This document shows, one piece after another, positions 34,892-43,554 of a DNA stretch of 64,000 bases. The first letter of the stretch is position 1; each line of letters opens with the position of its first letter. The notes below the pieces were generated by a model, which ran no database searches, was not told where the DNA came from, and was given only the letters and a program-made list of their open reading frames with translations. The translations under genes and the position numbers were made by a program. The stretch comes from Bog-473 sp963745175. Lineage in GTDB: Bacteria; Actinomycetota; Acidimicrobiia; Acidimicrobiales; RAAP-2. Location of the stretch: NCBI GenBank assembly GCA_963745175.1, contig CAVUWK010000004.1, positions 248,001-312,000 of the forward strand, written 5' to 3'.

Positions 34892-35905
34892 ATGGCCGAG
34901 GCGACGTCTGCGCCCGTTCCGGGAGGCTTCCCGGCGCGGCGGCTGCGGCGGCTGCGCCGCACACCGGCGCTGCGGCGCCTGGTCGCCGAGGCCCGTCTCG
35001 GCGTGGACGACCTGGTTGCCCCGCTCTTCGTGCGCGAGGGCACGGAGGGTCCCGTCCCGATTGCGTCCATGCCGGGCGAGGTGCAGCACTCCCTCGACTC
35101 GCTGGTGGTCGAGGCCAAGCGCCTCGTCTCGCTGGGCCTGCCGGGGTTGATCCTCTTCGGGGTGCCGGTGCACAAGGACGCCCAGGGGAGCGGCGCGTGG
35201 GACCCCAAGGGCGTCGTGCAGGTCGCGTTGCGCGCCGTGCGCGATGCGGTCGGGGACGAGCTCGTGCTCATGGCCGATCTCTGCCTCGACGAGTACACCG
35301 ATCACGGTCACTGCGGCGTGCTCGGTCCTGCGGGCGAGGTGCTCAACGACCCGACCCTCGAGCTCTACCAGCGCATCGCGACGGCCCAGGCCGAGGCGGG
35401 CGCCGACGTGGTGGCGCCGAGCGGGATGATGGACGGGCAGGTGGCCGCCATCCGCGCCGCGCTCGACGGCGGCGGTCACGACCGCGTCGCCATCCTCGCC
35501 TACGCGTCCAAGTACGCGTCCTCGCTCTACGGCCCCTTCCGGGACGCGGTCGACGTCACGATCGCCGGGGGTGGCGACCGTCGGGGCTACCAGCAGGACC
35601 CGCGCAACGGACGCGAGGCGCTGGCGGAGATCAGGCAGGACGTGGCCGAGGGCGCGGACATGGTCATGGTCAAGCCCGCCATGACGTCCCTCGACGTGCT
35701 GGCCGCCGCCCGTCGCGAGGTGACGGTCCCGCTCGCCGCGTACCACGTGAGCGGTGAGTTCGCGATGGTCAAGGCCGCCGCCGCCGCCGGCTGGATCGAC
35801 GGGCCGGCCGTCGCGCTCGAGCAGCTCACCGTCCTCAAGCGGGCCGGGGCCGATTTCATCCTGACCTACTTCGCCGCAGAGGTGGCCGAGGCGCTCGGTG
35901 GCTGA
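34892..35905 (+). CDS. hemB: Delta-aminolevulinic acid dehydratase
   Basis: 337-residue porphobilinogen synthase. Active-site Schiff-base lysines lie in YASKYASSLYGPF and MVMVKPAMTSLD. The metal region DLCLDEYTDHGHCG has Cys-x-Asp rather than the three-Cys zinc set, as in other actinobacterial enzymes. The allosteric magnesium segment and the C-terminal AVALEQLTVLKRAGADFILTYFA are present. ATG 34892 follows TGGAGG. It ends inside the start of hemL (8-base overlap). Confidence 0.95.
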   Translation: MAEATSAPVPGGFPARRLRRLRRTPALRRLVAEARLGVDDLVAPLFVREGTEGPVPIASMPGEVQHSLDSLVVEAKRLVSLGLPGLILFGVPVHKDAQGSGAWDPKGVVQVALRAVRDAVGDELVLMADLCLDEYTDHGHCGVLGPAGEVLNDPTLELYQRIATAQAEAGADVVAPSGMMDGQVAAIRAALDGGGHDRVAILAYASKYASSLYGPFRDAVDVTIAGGGDRRGYQQDPRNGREALAEIRQDVAEGADMVMVKPAMTSLDVLAAARREVTVPLAAYHVSGEFAMVKAAAAAGWIDGPAVALEQLTVLKRAGADFILTYFAAEVAEALGG

Positions 35906-37190
35906 GCCGGCCCCGGCGTCGAACGCCGCCTGGTTCGACCGGGCCCGGCGTGTCATCCCCGGCGGGGTGGACTCGCCCGTCCGGTCCTTCGCCTCCGTCG
36001 GCGGGACGCCCTACACCGTCGTCTCGGGCGAGGGCGCGTCCGTGCTCGACGTCGAGGGGAACCGCTATCTCGACATGGTCCAGTCCTACGGTGCCGTGCT
36101 GCTCGGCCATGCGCACCCGGCCGTCACCGCGGCCGTGGCCGCGGCGGCGACGCACGGCACGACGTTCGGCGCGCCGACGCCGGGTGAGGTGCTGCTGGCC
36201 GAGGCGATCTGCGAGCGGGTGCCCGGCTGCGAGCAGGTGCGCCTCGTCTCGTCAGGAACCGAGGCAGCCATGAGCGCCGTGCGCCTGGCCCGCGGCGCCA
36301 CGGGGCGCGACCGCGTCGTCAAGTTCGACGGCTGCTATCACGGCCACTCCGACGGGCTGCTCGCCGGCGGTGGGAGCGGCGTGGCCATGCTCGGCCTCCC
36401 CGGCTCGGCCGGCGTGTCCGCCGGCGCCGTGGCCGACACGGAGGTCGTCCCCTACAACGTGGTCCCCGACCTCGACGAGCGGGTGGCCTGTGTGATCGTC
36501 GAGCCGGTGGCGGCCAACATGAACCTGGTCGCGCCGGCGCCCGGCTTCCTCGAGGGACTCCGCGCCGCCTGCAGCGCCACCGGTGCGCTCCTCATCTTCG
36601 ACGAGGTGATCACCGGCTTCCGCCTCGGCCCCGCGGGCGCCACGGGCTGGTCCGGCGTCACCCCCGACCTGTGGTGCTTCGGCAAGGTCATCGGCGGCGG
36701 GCTGCCGGTCGGCGCCTTCGGCGGGCGTCGGGACCTGATGGCCGACGCTGGCGCCGGGCGGCCCGGTGTACCAGGCCGGCACGCTGTCGGGGAACCCGCT
36801 CGCCACGGCGGCGGGGCTCGCGGTGCTGGGCGAGGTGGGGCCGGCGGACTACGACGTGCTCTCGTCGCGCGTCGCGGTCTTCGCCAAGGACCTCGAGTCG
36901 GCCGTGGCCGGCGGTGGCCTCTCCGTGGTGGTGCCGACGGTCGGGCCCCTCGTCGGGCTCTTCGTGGCCGACGCCGCGGCCGGTCCCATCGCGGCGCCAT
37001 CCGACTACGAAGGGGCGCGGGCGCTGGCAGGCGGGGACACGTACCGCGGTTCTTCCACGCCATGCTGCGCCGAGGCGTGGCGCTCGCACCCGGTGCCTAC
37101 GAGGTGATGTTCCCCGGCCTGGCCCACGACGAGGACGTGCTGGCCCGCGTGGTCGAAGCGGCGGGGGAGGCTGCGGCCGAAGTCAGCTGA
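35898..37190 (+). CDS. hemL: Glutamate-1-semialdehyde 2,1-aminomutase (two frame breaks)
   Basis: Class III PLP enzyme, 430 residues when both breaks are mended. N-terminal part reads RARRVIPGGVDSPVRSF, VSSGTEAAMSAVRLAR, FDGCYHGHSDGLL, LIFDEVITGFR and the PLP Lys in FGKVIGGGLPVGAFGG. Near 36745 an extra base (GCCGACGCTGG, probably GCCGAGCTGG) shifts to the frame with GGPVYQAGTLSGNPLATAAGLAVL. Near 37046 a lost C (TACCGCGG, probably TACCGCCGG) restores the first frame, giving RRFFHAMLRRGVALAPGAYEVMFPGL. As hemL is essential in the C5 route, sequence error is the likelier cause. GTG 35898 overlaps hemB by 8 bases. Confidence 0.88.
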   Translation: MAEPAPASNAAWFDRARRVIPGGVDSPVRSFASVGGTPYTVVSGEGASVLDVEGNRYLDMVQSYGAVLLGHAHPAVTAAVAAAATHGTTFGAPTPGEVLLAEAICERVPGCEQVRLVSSGTEAAMSAVRLARGATGRDRVVKFDGCYHGHSDGLLAGGGSGVAMLGLPGSAGVSAGAVADTEVVPYNVVPDLDERVACVIVEPVAANMNLVAPAPGFLEGLRAACSATGALLIFDEVITGFRLGPAGATGWSGVTPDLWCFGKVIGGGLPVGAFGGRRDLMADAGAGRPGVPGRHAVGEPARHGGGARGAGRGGAGGLRRALVARRGLRQGPRVGRGRRWPLRGGADGRAPRRALRGRRRGRSHRGAIRLRRGAGAGRRGHVPRFFHAMLRRGVALAPGAYEVMFPGLAHDEDVLARVVEAAGEAAAEVS

Positions 37191-37599
37191 CCACCGGGTC
37201 CTGGCCCCGCACCGCGGCCAGTGCATGCCGCGCCGCGCGAAGTTCGGCCAGGGTCTCAGCGGTCGGTGCGCGCATCTCGTCCTTGGCCGCCTTGACCAAG
37301 GCCATCTGCGCACGCAACTCGGCACCCGGGATCTCCTCGGCTGCGGACACGCTGCTGGTCTCGCCGATCACCGACCCCTTGGTGGAATAGCCGAAGGCGG
37401 CCGAGCCGATCGTGCTGCTCCCGTAGGCGTCGCTGCTGTCGATCTGCTGATCGAGGGTTTCCAGCGCCGACAGCAGCTGCGTGCGCATCGAAGCCGACGG
37501 GTCCCGCAGGTAGTCCTCGATCGCCTCCTCGGTCGCGCCAAGGTCTGCTTCGAGGGTGACGTCCACGGCGACCTCGTCGTCCTGTTCTCCTCCGGGCAT
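37183..37599 (-). CDS. Hypothetical protein
   Basis: 138-residue acidic cytosolic protein I do not recognise. It begins MPGGEQDDEVAVDVTLEADLGATEEAIEDYL, has a Ser/Gly-rich centre (SSDAYGSSTIGSAAFGYSTKGS) and a charged helical C-terminus (RAQMALVKAAKDEMRAPTAETLAELRAARHALAAV). ATG 37599 is chosen since GGAGGT lies about 9 bases upstream; the frame stays open to 37758 but that part would cover the promoter and start of the HIT gene. Its end overlaps hemL by 8 bases on the other strand. Confidence 0.6.
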   Translation of the reverse strand: MPGGEQDDEVAVDVTLEADLGATEEAIEDYLRDPSASMRTQLLSALETLDQQIDSSDAYGSSTIGSAAFGYSTKGSVIGETSSVSAAEEIPGAELRAQMALVKAAKDEMRAPTAETLAELRAARHALAAVRGQDPVVS

Positions 37600-37720
37600 G
37601 GCAAGGGACCTCCACCGGTTCACGTCGAACCGGTACGAGTCTGCCAAATCCAGCCCAGGCGTTGCGTTCTCGAGACCGGCGGGAGGACCCGATGAGGTGG
37701 CGAGAGGCAGACTGAAGCCC

Positions 37721-38200
37721 ATGCCCGAGAACCAATGGCCCGCCGACTTCGCCGCCATGCGTCGCGGCGAGGGATGCCCGATGTGCGGGGGAGGCGCCGA
37801 CGAGACACCGCACGGCCTCCGGGTCTTCGAGGGAGCCTGGGCCGACGGGTACCTCGGCCGCCATCCGGTTCGGCCCGGCTATGCCTTCGTCATCTGGAAG
37901 GGACGTCACGTCGCCGAGCCCACGGAGCTGTCGGCCGAGGAGGCGGCGGGGTTCTGGTCGGACGTTGCCCGGGTCGCCGCCGCCGTCGACGCGCAGTACC
38001 GGCCGGCCAAGATGAACTGGCTTAGCCTGGGCAACGGCGTGCCCCACCTGCACGTCCACCTGGTGCCCCGACCGCTCGCAGACGCGCGGGCCGGGGGGCC
38101 GCTCGAGTCGGAGGCCTTCGACGTCGCCGCCACGCCGGCCATCGCGCCGGCGCGGCTGGAGGCCGAAGCCGACGCGCTGCGCGCCCGTCTGCGGGGCTGA
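37721..38200 (+). CDS. HIT-family hydrolase
   Basis: 159-residue histidine-triad protein with the catalytic HLHVHL motif (109-114) and a zinc half-site CPMC at 19-22. HIT enzymes hydrolyse or transfer nucleoside phosphoramidate or dinucleoside polyphosphate bonds. ATG 37721 is clear. Four bases separate its stop from the next start, the kinase-like gene at 38205, so the pair is probably co-transcribed; the shared role is unknown. Confidence 0.88.
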   Translation: MPENQWPADFAAMRRGEGCPMCGGGADETPHGLRVFEGAWADGYLGRHPVRPGYAFVIWKGRHVAEPTELSAEEAAGFWSDVARVAAAVDAQYRPAKMNWLSLGNGVPHLHVHLVPRPLADARAGGPLESEAFDVAATPAIAPARLEAEADALRARLRG

Positions 38201-38204
38201 GCTC

Positions 38205-38966
38205 GTGGAGCTGCTGGCCGAGGGCCGCACCGCGGAGGTCTTCGCCTACGGCGAGGGGCGGGTGCTCAAGCTCGACCGGCCCGACTGGAACGGCCTGTCC
38301 GCCTTCGAGGCCACCGTGCTCGTCGACCTGGCTGCGGCGGGCCTGCCGGTGGCCCGGGCGCACGGCACCGTCACCGTGGACGGGCGCAGCGGCGTGATCC
38401 TGGACCGGGTCGAGGGGCCGTCGCTGCTGCAGGTCCTGTCGGCAGCGGGTCCCGACGAGATCGACCGCCTCGCAAGCCGCTTCGTCGCGCTGCAGCTGCA
38501 GTGCAACGCGACCGCCGTCGGCGGCCTGCCCGATCTGGTGCCGCGCCTGCGGGGCGAGATCGAGGCGAGCGTGACCGACGCCGCGCTGCGGGCCGAGCTC
38601 CTGACGCTGCTGGACGACGGGGACGACGGCGGGCGCGGCGTCTGCCACTTCGACTTCCACCCCTCCAACGTGCTGGTCGGGACCGACGGCTGGGTCGTCA
38701 TCGACTGGCTGACCGTGGCGGCGGGCCCCTCGGCGGCCGACCTGGCCCGCAGCCTCGTCCTGTGGGGGCAGCAAACGACCGGGCCGGTCGGGCGCTTCCA
38801 GCGCGCCGTGCGCCGCGAAGGGCAGGCCCGCCGTGCGCTCGGCGACGACGCCCTCGACGCCTGGGTGCGGGTGACGGCCGGGGCCCGTGTCGCCGAGGGC
38901 TTCGACGGCGCCGAGCGGGAGTGGCTCCTGCGGGTGGCGGGCGGCTCGGAGCGGTTGTTCACCTGA
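38205..38966 (+). CDS. APH-type phosphotransferase
   Basis: 253-residue kinase-like protein of the aminoglycoside phosphotransferase/choline kinase fold. The N-lobe reads GRTAEVFAYGEGRVLKLDRP, the catalytic loop is CHFDFHPSNVLVG (Brenner-type motif HxDxxxxN) and the DFG equivalent is VVIDWLTV. Substrate is unknown; small-molecule or sugar kinases and antibiotic kinases share this fold, and nothing in the context indicates resistance. GTG 38205 follows the HIT gene by four bases. Confidence 0.8.
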   Translation: MELLAEGRTAEVFAYGEGRVLKLDRPDWNGLSAFEATVLVDLAAAGLPVARAHGTVTVDGRSGVILDRVEGPSLLQVLSAAGPDEIDRLASRFVALQLQCNATAVGGLPDLVPRLRGEIEASVTDAALRAELLTLLDDGDDGGRGVCHFDFHPSNVLVGTDGWVVIDWLTVAAGPSAADLARSLVLWGQQTTGPVGRFQRAVRREGQARRALGDDALDAWVRVTAGARVAEGFDGAEREWLLRVAGGSERLFT

Positions 38967-38967
38967 C

Positions 38968-38991
38968 CGCCGGCGCTCGGGCGCGCCGGCG
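38968..38991. terminator. Strong hairpin between converging genes
   Basis: Perfect 9-base stem CGCCGGCGC/GCGCCGGCG with a 6-base loop TCGGGC, starting two bases after the phosphotransferase stop, facing the end of the geranylgeranyl reductase gene (39021). No T tract on either strand; as an intrinsic terminator it would be of the actinobacterial kind. Confidence 0.5.
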
Positions 38992-39020
38992 CCGGGCGGA
39001 GGCGCTTGGGGCGGAGGGGC

Positions 39021-40532
39021 TCAGGCGGCGGGGCTCTCGAACCCTTCGGTGTCGGGCAGGACGCGCGAGACGAGCTCCATGGCCCGGAAGCCCAGCTCCG
39101 CCGGCCCGGCCGCGTCGGGCCGCATCAGGTTGGCCATGATGCGCAGGAGCTGCGTCATGAGCAGCTCCGAGCGCATGCCGAGCCCGACGCAGAGGCGCAT
39201 CGCCTCGGGGTTCGAGATCATGTGCACGAAGGCCCGCGCCACCTTGAAGTAGGGGCCGTAGGCGGCCGTCAGCTCGCGGTCGTAGTCGATGAGGGCCTGC
39301 TCGCCCTCGCCGGTCAGGGCGTGGCCGAGCGCGGCGGCGGCCAGCCGGCCCGTCTCGTAGCCGTAGGCGATGCCCTCCCCGTTGAACGGGTTGATGGCGC
39401 CGCTGGCGTCGCCCGCCACGAGCACGTTGGCGCCCGCACGCGGGCCCACCGAGAGCCCCATCGGGAGCTTCCCGCCGGTCGGGGGTCCCAGGCTCGTCTC
39501 TTCCCGCAGCCCCCACGACGGAGGGGCGAAGGCCACGAAGGCGTCCATCAGGTGGGACGTGTTGAGGCCCTTCCAGCGCTGGTCGGTCGACAGCAGGCCG
39601 ACCCCGACGTTCACCCGGCCGTCGCCCATGGGGAAGATCCAGCCGTAGCCGGGGACCACATCGCCGTCGGCGTCCCGGATGTCGAGGTGCGACTCGATGT
39701 ACGGGTCGTCGTGGCGGTCGGACCGGTAGTAGCCGCGCAGGGCCATGCCCATGGGCAGATCCCGGCGCCGCGTCGTGCCCAGCATGCGGCCCACCCGCGA
39801 GTTGGACCCGTCGGCCACCACGACGTAGCGCGCCCGGATGGTACGGGTGCTCGCCGCGCCCTTCGCCTTGACCGTGACACCGGTGAGCATCGGCAGCGGC
39901 CCGGAGGACGGGGCGGCCTCGTCGACGAGGGGCGCCGTCACCTCGGTGCCCTGGAGCAGGGTCGCCCCCGCGCCGGCGGCGTGCCCCGCCACCAGCCCGT
40001 CGAGATCGTGGCGCGTGATGGTGTAGCCGTAGTCGGGGAAGTTCGGGTGCTCCGGCCAGCGCATGTCGATGGAGCGGCCGAAGCCGAAGGCGCGCAGGCC
40101 CTGGTAACGGTGGGACCCGGCGAGGGCCGGCTCGAGACCCATGTCGGCGAGCTGCCGGACGGCCCGGGGCGTGAGGCCGTCGCCACAGGTCTTCTCCCGC
40201 GGGAACTCCTTCTTCTCCACGACGACAACATCCCAGCCCGCTCGGGCCAGCCAGTAGCCACATGAGGATCCGGTGGGGCCGCCCCCGACGATCACCACGT
40301 CGTGCACGTGCTCGGCGGCCCGGCGCGTCGCCGTCGCGGGTGTCGCCGACCGGCGCGGGGCCCGGGTCGACTTCGCGGCCCCGGCGGCTGCCGCGGGGGT
40401 TGCCGCCTTCTTGGCGGCCGCCTTCTTCGGCGTCGCCTTCTTGGCCGCCGCCTGCCTCTTCGCCGGGGCCTTCGCCGCCTTCGGCGCCTTCTTGGGGGCG
40501 CCTGGCCCGGGAGTCTCGTCGGGAGCCGTCAC
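39021..40532 (-). CDS. Geranylgeranyl reductase-family flavoprotein with Lys/Ala-rich N-tail
   Basis: 503-residue FAD enzyme. From GTG 40532, residues about 10-75 are an Ala/Lys/Pro tail with AAKKATPKKAAAKK repeats, like histone H1. The FAD-binding GGGPTGSS starts at 83; then KTCGDGLTPRAVRQL, YVVVADGSNSRVGR, and GDASGAINPFNGEGIAYGYETGRLAA follow. Homologues saturate isoprenoid chains (chlorophyll, archaeal lipids, or in mycobacteria the menaquinone side chain via MenJ). Its divergent position beside nuoA suggests menaquinone as substrate; this is inference. The gap to nuoA is only 68 bases and must hold both promoters. Confidence 0.82.
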   Translation of the reverse strand: MTAPDETPGPGAPKKAPKAAKAPAKRQAAAKKATPKKAAAKKAATPAAAAGAAKSTRAPRRSATPATATRRAAEHVHDVVIVGGGPTGSSCGYWLARAGWDVVVVEKKEFPREKTCGDGLTPRAVRQLADMGLEPALAGSHRYQGLRAFGFGRSIDMRWPEHPNFPDYGYTITRHDLDGLVAGHAAGAGATLLQGTEVTAPLVDEAAPSSGPLPMLTGVTVKAKGAASTRTIRARYVVVADGSNSRVGRMLGTTRRRDLPMGMALRGYYRSDRHDDPYIESHLDIRDADGDVVPGYGWIFPMGDGRVNVGVGLLSTDQRWKGLNTSHLMDAFVAFAPPSWGLREETSLGPPTGGKLPMGLSVGPRAGANVLVAGDASGAINPFNGEGIAYGYETGRLAAAALGHALTGEGEQALIDYDRELTAAYGPYFKVARAFVHMISNPEAMRLCVGLGMRSELLMTQLLRIMANLMRPDAAGPAELGFRAMELVSRVLPDTEGFESPAA

Positions 40533-40600
40533 GAAGGCATCGTAGGTCCCCCGCCGGGGCCTCTGACCAGCGGCGCGGATGTGCCCGGCGCCGGGGTCCC

Positions 40601-41068
40601 ATGGTAGAAACGGCACTCGTGGTCCAGTACCTCCCGATCCTCATCCTGGGGCTGCTCGCCCTCGCTTTCACCGTCTTCTCGCTGGTGTCCTCAGCGATGC
40701 TCGCGCCGCGCAAGAAGCCGACAGCGGCCAAGCTCGCGCCGTACGAATGCGGCATCGTCCCCGACCTCGATCTGCCGCAGCGCTTCCCGGTGCGCTTCTA
40801 CCTGGTGTCGATGATCTTCATCATCTTCGACATCGAGATCGTGTTCCTCTACCCGTGGGCGATCGTCTTCCACCAGATCGCCACGTTCGGCCTCATCGAG
40901 GTGATCGTGTTCGCCGCGGTGGTCTTCGTGTCCTTCCTCTACCTGATCTCGAACGGGGCCCTGACGTGGGGGCCGCCGAAGACCCTGCAGTCGGGCATGC
41001 CGAGCCGCACCTCGGAGTCGACGATCACCCGCATCAGCGCGTCGAAGAGCCCCGGTGAGGCGGCCTGA
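40601..41068 (+). CDS. nuoA: NADH-quinone oxidoreductase subunit A
   Basis: 155-residue membrane subunit of complex I, usually about 120 residues. It has three helices (VVQYLPILILGLLALAFTVFSLV, FYLVSMIFIIFDIEIVFLYPWAIVF, LIEVIVFAAVVFVSFLYL) and the conserved loop KLAPYECGIVPD and Asp/Glu-containing FDIEIVFLYPW. The tail beyond the third helix (TWGPPKTLQSGMPSRTSES) is longer than in E. coli. ATG 40601 begins the operon nuoA-nuoN; nuoB follows after three bases. Confidence 0.93.
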   Translation: MVETALVVQYLPILILGLLALAFTVFSLVSSAMLAPRKKPTAAKLAPYECGIVPDLDLPQRFPVRFYLVSMIFIIFDIEIVFLYPWAIVFHQIATFGLIEVIVFAAVVFVSFLYLISNGALTWGPPKTLQSGMPSRTSESTITRISASKSPGEAA

Positions 41069-41071
41069 CCG

Positions 41072-41632
41072 ATGGGGTTCGAGGACCTCCAACACAATTT
41101 CCTGACCGGTCGCATGGAAGACCTGGTCAAGTGGGCCAGGCGGAACAGCGTCTGGCCGGCCACCTTCGGCCTCGCCTGCTGCGCCATTGAGATGATCTCG
41201 GTCGGGGCCGCCGACTACGACATCAGCCGGCTCGGCATGGAGGTCTTCCGGGGCTCGCCGCGACAGGCCGACCTCATGATCGTGGCCGGGCGGGTCTCGC
41301 AGAAGATGGCTCCCGTCCTCCGCCAGATCTACGACCAGATGATGGAGCCCAAGTGGGTCATCTCCATGGGCGTATGCGCGTCGACGGGCGGGATGTTCAA
41401 CAACTACGCCATCGTGCAGGGGGTGGACCAGATCGTCCCGGTCGACGTCTACGCCCCCGGCTGCCCACCATCGCCCGAGACGCTCCTGCACGCCATCTTG
41501 ACACTGCACGAGAAGATCCGGACCGGTGAGATCACCCGACGGCCCGGGTCCTCCGTCCCGGCCGGCGAGCAGGCCACCGGTGGCTGGGTGCCGACCGTGC
41601 CCGACGCCGTGCGGGTGGCCACGCCACGGTGA
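41072..41632 (+). CDS. nuoB: NADH-quinone oxidoreductase subunit B
   Basis: 186-residue peripheral-arm subunit holding the terminal [4Fe-4S] cluster N2. The ligand motifs are FGLACCAIEMISVGA (tandem Cys), VSMGVCASTGGMF and APGCPPSPETLL. The domain GSPRQADLMIVAGRVSQKMAPVL is normal. About 25 residues of variable C-terminal tail extend past the E. coli length. It overlaps nuoC by GTGA (41629). Confidence 0.95.
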   Translation: MGFEDLQHNFLTGRMEDLVKWARRNSVWPATFGLACCAIEMISVGAADYDISRLGMEVFRGSPRQADLMIVAGRVSQKMAPVLRQIYDQMMEPKWVISMGVCASTGGMFNNYAIVQGVDQIVPVDVYAPGCPPSPETLLHAILTLHEKIRTGEITRRPGSSVPAGEQATGGWVPTVPDAVRVATPR

Positions 41633-42150
41633 CCGGGACGACCCCGACGACCGCGCCGGTGGCCTCCCCTGCCAGTGTCCTTCCCGATGTGCCGCGTCTG
41701 CCTGACCCTCTGGTCGACCAGCTGGCCTTTCCCCACCGCGAGACCTACAAGCAGATGGTGGCCGCCTTTCGCGCTGCCGGCTTCGAGATGTGCGCCGACC
41801 TGTGCGCCGTGGACTATCTCACCCATCCGGGACGGTCGCTGCCCGAGGGCGTGAAGGCGGAACGCTTCGAGGTGGTGGTCAACCTGCTGTCGCTCTCCAT
41901 GCGCCAGCGCGTGCGGATCCGCGTGCAGGTGCCCGAGTCCGATCCAACCTTGGACAGCGTGGTGGGCGTCTACCCGGGCGCCGACTCCATGGAGCGCGAG
42001 GCGTACGACATGGTCGGGATCATCTTCGAGGGCCACCCCGACATGACGCGCATCCTCATGCCCGAAGACTGGGAGGGCCACCCCCTGCGCAAGGACTACG
42101 GCGTCGGGCGTGTACCCGTGCAGTTCAAGGAAGCGCCAGGCCCCCGATGA
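41629..42150 (+). CDS. nuoC: NADH-quinone oxidoreductase subunit C
   Basis: 173-residue 30-kDa subunit of the connecting module. Family landmarks are FEVVVNLLSLSMRQRVRIRVQVPE, VVGVYPGADSMEREAYDMVGIIFEGHPDMTRILMPEDWEGHPLRKDY. About 30 extra Thr/Pro-rich residues stand before the conserved part. The gene is separate from nuoD, as in most actinobacteria. GTG 41629 overlaps nuoB, and its stop overlaps the nuoD ATG. Confidence 0.93.
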   Translation: MTGTTPTTAPVASPASVLPDVPRLPDPLVDQLAFPHRETYKQMVAAFRAAGFEMCADLCAVDYLTHPGRSLPEGVKAERFEVVVNLLSLSMRQRVRIRVQVPESDPTLDSVVGVYPGADSMEREAYDMVGIIFEGHPDMTRILMPEDWEGHPLRKDYGVGRVPVQFKEAPGPR

Positions 42151-43554
42151 GCGATCACGACCACACGCACCGGCCCGAGGACATCCACGAGGGTGAGACC
42201 GCCGAGGAAGCGGCCGCCCGCTACGAGGCTGAGGAACAGGCCCTGATCGCGGAGACCTCAGAGGGCATCCAAGGCCTCCGGGCACGCACCACCACCAGCG
42301 CCGGCGAGCTCCGCCAGGAGGTGGGCGCGGTGCTCCGTCTCCCTGAGGGCGGCTACGCGGATCCAGCTGACATCGACATCGAGCGCCGCGACGACGAGAC
42401 GACCATCATCAACATGGGGCCGCAACACCCTTCCACCCACGGCGTGTTGCGCCTCATGCTCGAGCTGGACGGTGAGACGATCCTGCGCACCAAGCCCATC
42501 ATCGGCTACCTCCACACAGGCATGGAGAAGCAGGGTGAGGAGCTGACCTACGTCCAGGGCTCGACCAACGTGACCCGCATGGACTATCTGTCCCCGCTCC
42601 ACAACGAGCTGGTCTTCTCCTTGGCCACCGAGGCTCTCCTGGACGTGGAGACGCCCCCGCGCCATCTGGATCCGGATGTTGATGGTCGAGCTGAACCGGG
42701 TGTCGTCGCATCTGCTGTGGGTGGCGACCAACGGCGGGGACCTCGGCTCCACCTCCATGTTGATCTACGGCTTCCGTGAACGCGAGATGGTCCTCGCCTT
42801 CTTCGAGAAGACGACCGGGCTGCGCATGAACAACAACTACATCCGCCCGGGCGGCGTTGCCGCCGACCTGCCCGACGGCTGGCAGGACGACATCGAGATC
42901 ATCTGCGAAACCATCCTTGCCCGCACCTACGAGTACGACGAGCTGATCACGGGTCAGCCCATCTTCCGCGAGCGGACCGAGGCAGTGGGCAACATCTCGG
43001 CCGAGGAGGCGCTTGCGCTTTCGGTCACCGGGCCCATTCTGCGATCCACCGGCGTGCCATGGGACTTGCGCCGGACGATGCCCTACCTGGCCTACGACAA
43101 GCTCGACTTCGACGTGATCGTGGGGACCTACGGCGACAACTTCGACCGGTACTCGGTGCGCCTCAACGAAATCCGCGAGTCGATCAAGATGATCCGCCAG
43201 ATCGCCGAGATGATGCCCCCGGGCGACTTTCGTGTGCAGGACCGCAAAGTGACGCCACCGCCCCGCGCCCGCATCGACGAGAGCATGGAGGCACTCATCC
43301 ACCACTTCAAGATCTTCACCGAGGGCTTCCGGGTTCCCGAGGGCGAGGTCTACGTGGCGGTTGAGTCCCCCCGTGGCGAGCTGGGCTGCTACATGGTCTC
43401 GGACGGCACTTCGAAGCCGTTCCGCATGCACATCCGTGCGCCGAGCTTCGTCAACTTGCAGGCCCTCCCGTTGCTGCTTCGTGGCGGCACCATGGCCGAC
43501 GCGGTCGCCGTCATCTCCTCGGTCGATCCGGTCATGGGCGAGGTGGACCGGTGA
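42147..43554 (+). CDS. nuoD: NADH-quinone oxidoreductase subunit D (frame break near 42660)
   Basis: 49-kDa quinone-site subunit, about 469 residues once mended. An acidic N-terminal extension of about 85 residues (rich in Glu and His, SDHDHTHRPEDIHEG) precedes the core: NMGPQHPSTHGVLRLMLELDGE, YLHTGMEKQGEELTYVQ, MDYLSPLHNELVF. The frame changes in ACGCCCCCGCGCC; the expected PPRAIWIRMLMVELNRVSSHLLW resumes two bases out of register. Then NNNYIRPGGVAADLPDGW, and the C-terminal GELGCYMVSDGTSKPFRMHIRAPSF. Essential for the complex, so a sequence error (missing GC or extra C) is favoured. Confidence 0.9.

Noticed and set aside
40533..40600. Rex operator in the divergent region before nuoA
   Set aside because: No TTGTGA or TTCACA halves; only GC-rich sequence is visible.
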